A stretch of 45,184 bases of DNA from Hyphomicrobiales bacterium (lineage in GTDB: Bacteria > Pseudomonadota > Alphaproteobacteria > Rhizobiales > Rhizobiaceae): positions 73,877 through 119,060 of the forward strand of contig UCJD01000003.1 of NCBI GenBank assembly GCA_900472605.1, written 5' to 3'. Below, piece after piece: positions 24,316 through 33,431 of this stretch; position 1 is the stretch's first letter; every line of letters starts with the position of its first letter. Position numbers and translations under genes: made by a program. A model generated the notes under the pieces. The model saw only the letters and a list, made by a program, of their open reading frames with translations. It was not told the DNA's origin and did no database searches.

Positions 24316-25689
24316 ATGGCTCGCGACACCACCGACCAGACCCCGCTCTCTTCGGTTCAGGAGCTGACCGATTATCTTGCGGCGGGAAACAAGCCGGAAG
24401 AGAAGTTCCGCATCGGCACCGAACATGAGAAGTTCGCCTTCTTCCGCGCCGACAACAGCCCGGTTCCCTATTTCGGTGAGAACAGCATTTCGGGCCTGTT
24501 GAAGGGTCTGGAAGCGAAGAGCGGCTGGGAGCCAATCCTCGACGGCGAGAACATCATCGGCCTTTCCGAACCGTCTGGCATGGGCGCGATCTCGATCGAG
24601 CCGGGCGGGCAGTTCGAACTCTCCGGCGCGCCGCTCGAGAATATCCACCAGACCTGCAAGGAATCCAACGCGCATCTGGCCGCCGTGCGCGAGATCGCCG
24701 AGCCGATGGGCATCCGCTTTCTCGGCATCGGCGGCAGCCCGAAGTGGACGCTGGCCGAGACCCCGGTCATGCCGAAATCGCGCTACGGCATCATGAGCCG
24801 CTACATGCCGAAGGTCGGCACGCAAGGGCTCGACATGATGTACCGGACCTGCACGATCCAGGTGAACCTCGACTTCTCGTCGGAAGCAGACATGCGCAAG
24901 AAGATGCGCGTTTCGATGAAGCTGCAGTCGCTGGCAACCGCGCTGTTTGCCTCTTCCCCCTTCACCGAAGGCAAGCTCAACGGGCTGCAATCCTGGCGCG
25001 GCGATATCTGGCGGGACACCGACAACAACCGCTCCGGCCTGCTGGACTTCACCTTCCGCGACGATTTCGCCTTCCACGACTATGTGGAATGGGCGCTCGA
25101 CGTGCCGATGTATTTCATCGTCCGCGATGGCCGCTACAAGGACTGCACCCACATCACCTTCCGCCAATTCATGAACGGGGCGCTGAAGGGCGAGATTGCC
25201 GGCTGGGAGCCGACGATGGGCGACTGGACCAACCATCTCTCGACGCTCTTCCCCGACGTGCGCCTGAAGCGCTTCCTGGAAATGCGCGGCGCCGATGGCG
25301 GACCTTGGCGCCGTATCTGTGCGCTGCCGGCCTTCTGGGTCGGGCTGCTCTATGATGATAGCGCGCTCGAGGCGGCCGACCAGCTGACCAAGGACTGGAG
25401 CTTCGACGAGGTCAACGCGCTGCGCAACGCGGTGCCGGCCGAGGGGCTGCGTGCAGCGTTCCGTGGGCACACGCTTTACGATACGGCGCGCGAAGTGCTT
25501 GCTATCTCCAAGGCGGGCCTCAAGGCGCGCTGCAAGCTCAACAGCGAAGGCCAGGACGAGACGATCTTCCTGTCGCCGCTCGATGAGGTCATGGCCAAGA
25601 AGGCAACGCTTTCGGAAGACCTGCTGGCGCTCTTCAACGGCCGCTGGAACGGTTCGGTCGAGCCTGTATTCACCGAGTATCAATACTAG
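24316..25689 (+). CDS. gshA: Glutamate--cysteine ligase, plant/alphaproteobacterial type
   Basis: First enzyme of glutathione synthesis: ATP-dependent joining of glutamate and cysteine. The 457-residue product belongs to the class shared by plants and alphaproteobacteria, not the E. coli GshA class. Markers are FRIGTEHEKFAF at residue 32, IEPGGQFELSGAP, SRYGIMSRYMPKVG, MMYRTCTIQVNLDFS and TFRQFMNGAL. In rhizobia glutathione is needed for stress tolerance and symbiosis. The 146-bp gap after rsmE may carry its own promoter, for which only a weak TTGAAA (24217) is seen. A short hairpin follows the stop. Confidence 0.95.
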   Translation: MARDTTDQTPLSSVQELTDYLAAGNKPEEKFRIGTEHEKFAFFRADNSPVPYFGENSISGLLKGLEAKSGWEPILDGENIIGLSEPSGMGAISIEPGGQFELSGAPLENIHQTCKESNAHLAAVREIAEPMGIRFLGIGGSPKWTLAETPVMPKSRYGIMSRYMPKVGTQGLDMMYRTCTIQVNLDFSSEADMRKKMRVSMKLQSLATALFASSPFTEGKLNGLQSWRGDIWRDTDNNRSGLLDFTFRDDFAFHDYVEWALDVPMYFIVRDGRYKDCTHITFRQFMNGALKGEIAGWEPTMGDWTNHLSTLFPDVRLKRFLEMRGADGGPWRRICALPAFWVGLLYDDSALEAADQLTKDWSFDEVNALRNAVPAEGLRAAFRGHTLYDTAREVLAISKAGLKARCKLNSEGQDETIFLSPLDEVMAKKATLSEDLLALFNGRWNGSVEPVFTEYQY

Positions 25690-25702
25690 AACCGCCCTGC
25701 CT

Positions 25703-25719
25703 AGGGCTGACTAAGCCCT
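25703..25719 (+). terminator. Weak terminator hairpin after gshA
   Basis: AGGGCT-GACTA-AGCCCT (6-bp stem), followed only by TTCTGC. It lies 13 nt after the gshA stop. The U tract is poor, so termination may be partial. Confidence 0.4.
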
Positions 25720-25800
25720 TCTGCAAAAAGCGGTTTGCGCATTCCTTTTTCCGGCTATAGTGACGCGATCATGCGTCGCGAACCGGGAAAGGGCTTTTCC

Positions 25801-26676
25801 ATGCTGCCACTCTTCGACATGATGATGCAGGCGCAGAACGGCGCGGCGATGGACGCCATTTCCAAGCAGTTCAACCTGGCACAGGAACAGGCGACGCAGG
25901 CGATGGCAGCTTTGATGCCGGCTTTTTCGGCCGGGCTGAAGCGCAGCAGCAGCAACCCTTACGATTTCATGGGCCTGATGCAGGCGGTTTCATCCGGAAA
26001 CTATGCCAAGTATTTCGAGGACATGAGCAAGGCGTTCACGCCGCAGGGAATCTCCGACGGCAACGACATCCTGGCGCAGCTGTTCGGCTCCAAGGACGTG
26101 TCGCGGGCGGTGGCGGCGCAGGCGGCACAGATGACCGGGATCGGCCAGGAAATCTACAAGCAAATGCTGCCGATCATGGCGGGCACGCTGATGGGCGGGC
26201 TGTTCAAGCAGTCGATGGGGCAGATGAACGCGCCGGTGAACCCCTTCGTCAACACGGCGATGGGCGAAAGCATCCAGCAGTGGCTGCAGGCAACCGGCTT
26301 CGCGCCGAAGCAGGCGCCGACGCCGCAGCCCAGCATCTTCGATAACCCATTCACGCAGGCGATGCAGCTGATGTTCAGCGCGCCCAAGCCGGAGCCTGAA
26401 AAGGCGGCACAGGCAAATCCATTCCTCGACAACCCATTCACGAGAGCATTCCAGGAAATGATGGGCGGCTTCGCGCAGCCCGCGCCGCAGAAACCGGCGG
26501 AAGCGCCGAAGGCCAGCGAAAAGGCTGAGAATGCGCCTGAGGCCTCGGGCTACATGGACATGCTGAACACCATGTTCGACAGCGGGCTCGAAGTGCAGAA
26601 GGGCTATCAGAAGAACATGGAAGCGATCTTCGAGAGCTATATGCCGAAGACGCCGCCCTCTTCTCCCAAGCCCTAG
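25801..26676 (+). CDS. DUF937-like protein with NPF repeats
   Basis: Rhizobial protein of 291 residues without a signal peptide. The first 150 residues are helical and Ala/Gln/Met-rich, in the DUF937 style (DAISKQFNLAQEQATQAMAA, then KYFEDMSKAF). The second half carries three related segments built on NPF: VNPFVNTAMGESIQQW, DNPFTQAMQLMFSAPKPE and DNPFTRAFQEMMGGF. A Pro/Ala/Glu linker separates them from a final helix (GLEVQKGYQKNMEAIFESYM). The function is unknown. Phasin-like or scaffold behaviour would fit the amphipathic helices but is a guess. The start is ATG 25801 with AAAGGG upstream; an ATG at 25771 is in frame. Confidence 0.78.
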   Translation: MLPLFDMMMQAQNGAAMDAISKQFNLAQEQATQAMAALMPAFSAGLKRSSSNPYDFMGLMQAVSSGNYAKYFEDMSKAFTPQGISDGNDILAQLFGSKDVSRAVAAQAAQMTGIGQEIYKQMLPIMAGTLMGGLFKQSMGQMNAPVNPFVNTAMGESIQQWLQATGFAPKQAPTPQPSIFDNPFTQAMQLMFSAPKPEPEKAAQANPFLDNPFTRAFQEMMGGFAQPAPQKPAEAPKASEKAENAPEASGYMDMLNTMFDSGLEVQKGYQKNMEAIFESYMPKTPPSSPKP

Positions 26677-26687
26677 AAAGCGCCCAT

Positions 26688-26724
26688 AAAAAAACCCGGA
26701 GACGACTGGGAGGTCGGCACCGGG
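26688..26724 (-). terminator. Intrinsic terminator of the DUF1127 gene
   Basis: On the minus strand CCCGG pairs with CCGGG around an inner CGAC/GTCG stem, followed by seven T residues. It lies 52 bp past the DUF1127 stop codon. Confidence 0.75.
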
Positions 26725-26775
26725 CAAGAGGCAGGGTTATTGGCTATCACCCTGCGGGGAAAACTGGTTTCGACT

Positions 26776-27075
26776 CTAGTTCTGATGGAGCCGGTGAAGC
26801 GAATTGCGGCCGCGATTGCGCGCGGACCGCGTCAGCTGATCCGACGGATCCTCGAAGAAAGTCGAGGCGAGGAAGGCGGCGTCGAGATCGGCCCGGGAAA
26901 GGCCGATATCCTTCAGCTGGTTGTCGTCGAGCTCGTGCAGCGCGTTGATCTCCATACGATTGCGGAACACGCGCAGTACGGATGCCAGCGTTGCGAAGCC
27001 GGCGACGAGACGCTGCGAAACGGTCTTGGTCGCGGGGCTGCAGTCGAGTTCTAATATCCGGTCTGTCGTGCGCAT
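26776..27075 (-). CDS. DUF1127 (YjiS-like) domain protein
   Basis: A 99-residue protein. The DUF1127 motif sits in the middle (EINALHELDDNQLKDIGLSR), followed by ADLDAAF. Such Arg-rich small proteins occur in many copies in rhizobia. In Agrobacterium some members have been tied to phosphate and RNA regulation, but this copy is longer than the roughly 47-residue forms, with an extra N-terminal helix (VSQRLVAGFATLASVLRVFR). The start is ATG 27075 with AGGA upstream. It is divergent from a LysR gene and ends at a clear intrinsic terminator, so it is a single-gene unit. Confidence 0.85.
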   Translation of the reverse strand: MRTTDRILELDCSPATKTVSQRLVAGFATLASVLRVFRNRMEINALHELDDNQLKDIGLSRADLDAAFLASTFFEDPSDQLTRSARNRGRNSLHRLHQN

Positions 27076-27240
27076 GGGATGATCCTTTCATGGGCGCGCA
27101 ACAACCCGCCCTTTCCGCGCGGTCAGGCACGGAGAGGCAAGTTGGTTTTCGAGCGGACAGGCCGATTTGCCTGGCCATCACTTTCATTGATTTGCATGCA
27201 CAAGATGCCAAATGGCTATTGATCAGTCCAACGAATGTTT

Positions 27241-27257
27241 CTAATGATTATCATCAG
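27241..27257. promoter_or_regulatory. 17-bp palindrome upstream of the LysR gene
   Basis: CTAATGATTATCATCAG is a palindrome with one mismatched pair, 21 bp before the LysR start. It probably serves autoregulation, or control of the divergent DUF1127 gene. Confidence 0.45.
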
Positions 27258-27278
27258 AGATGTTTATAGGTGAGAACC

Positions 27279-28235
27279 ATGGCCGCGCCTCTTGATATTG
27301 ACCAGCTGCAGACCTTCATCGCGATCATCGATTCCGGCAGCTTCACCAAGGCCGCCGACCGTGTCTACAAGACGCAATCCGCCGTTTCGATGCAGATGCG
27401 CCGCCTCGAGGAGAGGATCGGCAAGCAGCTGTTCATCAAGGACGGCCGCGGCAACCGGCTGACCGTCGAGGGCGAGAAGCTGCTCAACTATGCCCGCCGC
27501 ATCATCCGTCTCAACAACGAGGCGATCGCCGCCTTCGACGACAATCGCCTGGAAGGCACGCTGCGCATCGGCACGCCCGACGACTATGCCGAACGCTACA
27601 TGCCCGAGATCATCGGCCGCTTCGCCAAGACGCATCCGAATGTCGAGCTCTATATCGTCTGCGAACCGTCGGTCGATCTCGCCGAGCGCATGCACCGGGG
27701 CGAGCTCGACATCGCGCTGGTAACGCATAATCCGCGCGTACGCATGTCCGACGTGGTGAGAACCGAACCGCTGTGCTGGGTCGGCTCGGCCAACCATCCG
27801 ATCCGCGACGACGCGCCGGTGCCGCTCGCCGTCGGCCGCCGCGACTGCCCGTGGAGACAGACCGCCATAGCGGCGCTCGACGCGGGCGGGCGCGAACATC
27901 AGATCCTGTTCACCAGCTGGTCGTGCACCGTCATCGCGGCCGCGGTTCTCTCGGGGCTGGCCGTTTCGACCATGCCGGAATCGGCGCTGCGCACCGGCAT
28001 GAAGGTGCTGACACAGGCGGACGGCTTTCCAGCACTCCCCCCCGTGCAGATCGGCATCATGAAGCGGCCGGGCGTCTCTATTTCGCTGATGAACGCGATC
28101 ACCGCTCATATCACCGCTTGCCTCGATAACATCACGCCTGCCGTGGTGGAGGACAATCTCGACGCGGAGGTGAAAGGCGCTTACGTGCGCGCCCAGCCGC
28201 GCCTGAAGGTCGCAAACACCGTCACGAGCTGGTAA
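27279..28235 (+). CDS. LysR family transcriptional regulator (LrhA-like)
   Basis: A 318-residue regulator. The N-terminal domain is DIDQLQTFIAIIDSGSFTKA followed by TQSAVSMQMRRLEERIGKQL. The effector domain (from about 90, GTLRIGTPDDYAERYMPEI) contains CWVGSANHPIRDD, a pattern of the LrhA/HexA branch. A C-terminal extension of about 25 residues is not typical of short LysR proteins. I chose ATG 27279 with AGGTGA upstream; a GTG at 27270 would add three residues. Its neighbours do not reveal a target: a DUF1127 gene diverges from it and a TetR gene converges on it 21 nt downstream. Confidence 0.9.
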   Translation: MAAPLDIDQLQTFIAIIDSGSFTKAADRVYKTQSAVSMQMRRLEERIGKQLFIKDGRGNRLTVEGEKLLNYARRIIRLNNEAIAAFDDNRLEGTLRIGTPDDYAERYMPEIIGRFAKTHPNVELYIVCEPSVDLAERMHRGELDIALVTHNPRVRMSDVVRTEPLCWVGSANHPIRDDAPVPLAVGRRDCPWRQTAIAALDAGGREHQILFTSWSCTVIAAAVLSGLAVSTMPESALRTGMKVLTQADGFPALPPVQIGIMKRPGVSISLMNAITAHITACLDNITPAVVEDNLDAEVKGAYVRAQPRLKVANTVTSW

Positions 28236-28256
28236 CCGGCATCATCAGGCAACCCG

Positions 28257-28901
28257 CTACGCCGGCACCGTCTTGAAGAAGGACGTGCGAACCAAACATT
28301 TGCATTCCTGCAGGATGCGGGCGGCGAAGAAGGGATCGCTCATCACGGCAAGCCTGACCGACGAGCCGATCAGGTGGCTGAACAGATAGGTGCGCGCCTC
28401 GGTATCGGCATTGCCGAGCTCCGGCGCGATGCGCTGGGCGGTTTCGCAAAAAATCCGGGCGATGCGGCTATTGTGCTCGACATTGAGCTGCGAGAGATCC
28501 TGATCGGTCTCCGTCCCGAGCCAGATGCCGAGGCTTGCCGCATCATTGCAATAGTCCTCGTAGTGCCAGTCGATGGTCGCTTCGAGCACATCGAGCGCTT
28601 CCTGCACTGATTGCACCGACGCAAAGGCGTCCGCGACCCTTGCGCGGATGGAAAGCGAGTGCCGGTCGAACAGCGCTTTGACGATCGCTGCCTTCTCGGG
28701 AAAATACTGGTAGACGGAGCCGATCGGCACATTGGCGGCAACCGCGAGCTCGGTCATGCGCATGGCGCCGACACCCTTTGCCGCGATCAGCTCCGAGGCG
28801 GCGGACAAAATCAGGTCCAGCCTCTGAATACTGCGTTCCTGTTTCGGCTTCCTGCGGAGGCCAATGCGATCGAAGCTCCCGACGTTCATGTCGTTCCCCA
28901 T
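28257..28901 (-). CDS. TetR family transcriptional regulator
   Basis: Repressor-type regulator of 214 residues. The TetR helix-turn-helix lies at about residues 18-65 (ILSAASELIAAKGVGAMRMT, ELAVAANVPIGSVYQYFPEK). The C-terminal ligand domain has no recognisable inducer signature. The start may be ATG 28901 or ATG 28889; the second is preceded by GGGGAA at good spacing. A MAPEG membrane gene lies upstream on the same strand with a long dyad between them. The TetR protein may control itself or the MAPEG gene; neither is shown. Confidence 0.9.
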   Translation of the reverse strand: MGNDMNVGSFDRIGLRRKPKQERSIQRLDLILSAASELIAAKGVGAMRMTELAVAANVPIGSVYQYFPEKAAIVKALFDRHSLSIRARVADAFASVQSVQEALDVLEATIDWHYEDYCNDAASLGIWLGTETDQDLSQLNVEHNSRIARIFCETAQRIAPELGNADTEARTYLFSHLIGSSVRLAVMSDPFFAARILQECKCLVRTSFFKTVPA

Positions 28902-29018
28902 CCCTCATTTTCGCAGACCGGACAATGCCCAAACCGGCCCTTTTGGCCGATATGACATGCAGGTCTTCATGGGGCGTAAACGGGACAGGTTGTATTTTAA
29001 CGACCGACAAAAGCTCAA

Positions 29019-29047
29019 CCAAATCGGGGTGATACACCCGGATTTGG
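29019..29047. promoter_or_regulatory. 29-bp dyad between the MAPEG and TetR genes
   Basis: CCAAATCGGGGTG-ATA-CACCCGGATTTGG pairs in 12 of 13 positions. It could be the TetR operator, as it lies about 120 bp upstream of that start. It could instead be a terminator of the minus-strand MAPEG gene, since a short TTTT follows a few bases later on that strand. Confidence 0.5.
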
Positions 29048-29167
29048 TCGGTTGCGGTGGGTAAATTTACGCTGGTTTTGCAGGGAGTGCGCTGGTCTCA
29101 TCGAGCTTGTGACCGTGTCGGTCGTAGAAAACGCCCGCGCGGATGATTCACCGACGGCGACGATCAT

Positions 29168-29599
29168 TCAGCCGTTCGGGAACATCATCCAGACGGCAAG
29201 CCAAACCCACATGACGCCGAGCACGACATAGCCGGCCGCGAAAAGCGGGCTGCGGTAGCGGATGCGGTTACTGGTGACGTGGACGTAGGCATGAGCATAT
29301 CGAAGAGCCACGAAAATCCAGGCGAGGACGACAGCGATCAGGTTGTCGGCTTCCGTCATGTAGAGCAGGACGCAGCAGGCATAGAACAGCATCGGCAGTT
29401 CATACTGATTGGCGATACTGTTCTTGACGAACAGGCTTTCGGGCGGCTCGCTGCGATTCTCCCGGTAATCGGATACGCGCACCTTACCCGCCTTCACCAT
29501 CTTCTTGCGGCGGTATCCGAGCAGCGCATAGAGGATGTAGACCAGTGTGGCATGGGCGATGATGGGCCAGAACATTTCGTAGCCTGTCATTCCGGTCAT
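29168..29599 (-). CDS. MAPEG family membrane protein
   Basis: A 143-residue integral membrane protein of the MAPEG family (membrane-associated proteins in eicosanoid and glutathione metabolism). Four hydrophobic segments are seen (about residues 8-28, 66-84, 85-102 and 119-139). The family motif region is SIANQYELPMLFYACCVLLY, with Asn, Gln, Glu and Pro conserved, and an Arg/Tyr-rich loop (RYAHAYVHVTSNRIRYR) follows. Bacterial members may use glutathione for detoxification, but most are uncharacterised. It is followed by the TetR gene and preceded, 80 bp upstream, by the guaB-linked membrane protein. Confidence 0.87.
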   Translation of the reverse strand: MTGMTGYEMFWPIIAHATLVYILYALLGYRRKKMVKAGKVRVSDYRENRSEPPESLFVKNSIANQYELPMLFYACCVLLYMTEADNLIAVVLAWIFVALRYAHAYVHVTSNRIRYRSPLFAAGYVVLGVMWVWLAVWMMFPNG

Positions 29600-29679
29600 G
29601 CGCGCTTCTCCATTGCTGCTATGCGTTTGCCGCGAGAGCTTTAGAGGAAACGGCCCGGGCTTTCCAGCCCGGCCGACCG

Positions 29680-30245
29680 CTATCCGCGGTCGTTATCGAC
29701 GGGCGGTGCCAGCCGGTAGGCGAGGAAGCGCAGGATGACGATGACCGAGATGGCGAAACTTGCGAATTTCAAGCTCGACGCCCAAGGCAAGACAGCCGCC
29801 GCGAAGCTCCATTCCGGGCCGCCGCCGAAAATGTTCATCGTCAGGATGTTCTCGACATAATCGGACAGGCCGTAAAGGAAGGGCAGCGCGTAGATTGCGG
29901 CGATCACCGCCGGAGACAGCGGGCGGTGGAAGACGTGGCCGGAGGGGCGCAGCTTCAGGAGAATGGAGAAGAGCAGCGCCGTCAGCGCCAGCGGCAGGAT
30001 CAGGTCGGGGCCCCGGTGCATGGATATCAGCAGGTCGCGTGCTTCCGGCTTCTTCTCCAGCAACCCACGCATGGCATCGATCTCGGTGGCGCCATATGGC
30101 CCCAACCGCGCTTCCAATATGGTCGCGCGGGTCATGTCATAGAAGGGCAGCACGAAGCCTGCAATCATCCAAGCGAAGACGCCCAGACAGATGGCCGCGA
30201 GCAGCGCGATGGCCCAAATCGGCATACGGCTGCTCACGTCGTTCA

Positions 30246-30246
<1 letters not shown>
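29680..30246 (-). CDS. Membrane protein of unknown function
   Basis: A 188-residue protein with about four membrane segments (about residues 10-32, 79-98, 110-130 and 148-175). A soluble loop lies between the first two (TRATILEARLGPYGATEIDA). No named family is recognised. The ATG overlaps the guaB stop codon by one base (TGATG), so it is translated together with guaB; the link to purine synthesis is otherwise unexplained. It resembles small conserved rhizobial membrane proteins without a known role. Confidence 0.75.
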
Positions 30247-31937
<1,691 letters not shown>

Positions 31938-31955
31938 CTAAGGTTTCGCGCCGCC

Positions 31956-32090
31956 CTCTCCGCATCCTCATCCCTGTGCTCGTCACAGGGATCCAGCGCG
32001 CTCAAGTCCTTGAGCGCAATAGACTCTTCTCGCCGCGCAGGCGCGCGCCGGCTGGATTCCTGTGGCGAGCACAGGGATGAGAGCGGAGAG
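31956..32090. repeat. Palindromic mosaic element upstream of guaB
   Basis: Two inverted copies of a unit of about 40 bp (31956-31997 and 32051-32090) surround a central perfect hairpin GCGCTCAAG-TC-CTTGAGCGC (31998-32017). Each copy has its own hairpin: ATCCCTGTG/CACAGGGAT in the left, and one G-U variant in the right. It is a different family from the CATCTCCCC element at 13.9 kb. The rest of the 454-bp gap between guaB and the metallo-beta-lactamase gene shows only a terminator (32125-32161). Confidence 0.75.
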
Positions 32091-32124
32091 AGACTAGCGC
32101 GCTTCCCCGCCGAAAAACACATCC

Positions 32125-32161
32125 CAAAAATACCACAAGCCCGGCGTTGCCGCCGGGCTTG
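32125..32161 (-). terminator. Intrinsic terminator of the metallo-hydrolase gene
   Basis: Perfect 11-bp stem (CAAGCCCGGCG with CGCCGGGCTTG, loop TTGC), followed on the minus strand by TGTGGTATTTTTG. It lies 22 bp after the stop at 32184. Confidence 0.75.
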
Positions 32162-32183
32162 GTATGGCTGCCATGCAGCAGGA

Positions 32184-33176
32184 TCAGAGGTCGAACTGGT
32201 AGGTCTTTGGAACGAAGCGGTAGCCGCTTTCGTAAACCTCGGCATAGCCGACCGCCGGGAACGGCATGTGGTAGCCGAGGAAGGGCACCTTGTCGGTTGC
32301 GATCATGTCGAAGACCTTCTTGCGGGTGGCGGCGGCCTCAGCCTTGTCCATGTCGAAGCGGACTTCCCAGGTCGGATTCTGCAGCGACAGGATGTAGTGG
32401 TTGGCGGTGTCGCCGGTGGCGATCAGGCGCTTTCCGTCCGACTCGATGTTGAAGATCATGTGGCCGGGCGTGTGGCCAGGCGCCAGCATGGCGGTCATGC
32501 CGGAGGCGATCGTATCGCCCTCGCCGATGAAGGTCATCTTCTCGGCAAGCGGCACGACATTGGCGAGAACGGCCTTCTGGTTGCCCTCGGCTGGCGTTCC
32601 CTCGCGAGCCTTGTCGGTCCAGAAGTCGTATTCGGCCTTGCCGGCGACGTAGCGGGCCTTGGCGAAAGCCGGCTTGCCGCCTTCCATCAAGCCGCCGATG
32701 TGATCGCCATGCAGATGGGTCAGTGCCACGACGGTGATGTCGTCGGTCGAATAACCGGCGGCCTTGAGGCCGGCTGCAAGCTGGCCGTTGCCCTTGGCGC
32801 GACCGCTTTCACCGAAGCCGGTATCAACAAGGATCACATCGGAGCCGGTATCGACCACGAAGGGCGCGAAGGTGTTGACGAACTTGTCCGTCGGCAGAAA
32901 GTTCTTGGCGAGCAGCGCCTGCACCGTTTCCGGCGTCTGGTTGGTGCCGAAGGTTTCATTCGGCTTTTCGCCAACAACGCCACCGTCCTTTACGACGGTG
33001 AACTTGAAGGAGCCGAGCTTGAACTGATTGAACTGGGGCTGCGTCGTCGCATCCATCTTGGTCTTGTCTCCGGTTGCGGCCATCACGGCCGTCTCTTTCA
33101 AAATCATCGGCGCGGCCAGCAGGCCAACGCCTGCCGCTACAAATGCGCGCCTGTTTATCCCCATCGAAATCGCCAT
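32184..33176 (-). CDS. Exported metallo-beta-lactamase-fold hydrolase
   Basis: A 330-residue enzyme with a twin-arginine-like signal (MGINRRAFVAAGVGLLAAPM). The metallo-beta-lactamase fold has THLHGDHIGG (HxHxDH), the zinc His of APGHTPGHMIF, the bridging Asp of ATGDTANH and a distal His in FLGYHMPFP. It is like the quorum-quenching lactonase or YtnP/AHL-lactonase-like hydrolases, but the substrate is unknown. The start is ATG 33176 (MAISMGIN) with AAAGGA upstream; a long open frame upstream is an overlap artefact. It is divergent from an MFS exporter and ends in a strong terminator. Confidence 0.9.
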   Translation of the reverse strand: MAISMGINRRAFVAAGVGLLAAPMILKETAVMAATGDKTKMDATTQPQFNQFKLGSFKFTVVKDGGVVGEKPNETFGTNQTPETVQALLAKNFLPTDKFVNTFAPFVVDTGSDVILVDTGFGESGRAKGNGQLAAGLKAAGYSTDDITVVALTHLHGDHIGGLMEGGKPAFAKARYVAGKAEYDFWTDKAREGTPAEGNQKAVLANVVPLAEKMTFIGEGDTIASGMTAMLAPGHTPGHMIFNIESDGKRLIATGDTANHYILSLQNPTWEVRFDMDKAEAAATRKKVFDMIATDKVPFLGYHMPFPAVGYAEVYESGYRFVPKTYQFDL

Positions 33177-33431
33177 GTTCCATCCTTTGCAATAACGCAC
33201 GGCGCATTGGCGCGCCGCCCCCGTCGTCATGGCGGACCACGCTCTAACCGCAATCCGACGCAACGAACATATGTCAATTCCGCGCGTTGAAATCCCTGAA
33301 CCATCCGTCTCACGCAGACGTGATGCATTCGCATCCTCTAAGATGACTGCGCACTTGGCAGACGCCGGTGCGAGGACTAAAGAGCAGTGGCTTTCCAAGG
33401 CGCCTTCGCAAGACCCCCAAGGCATTCGCGC

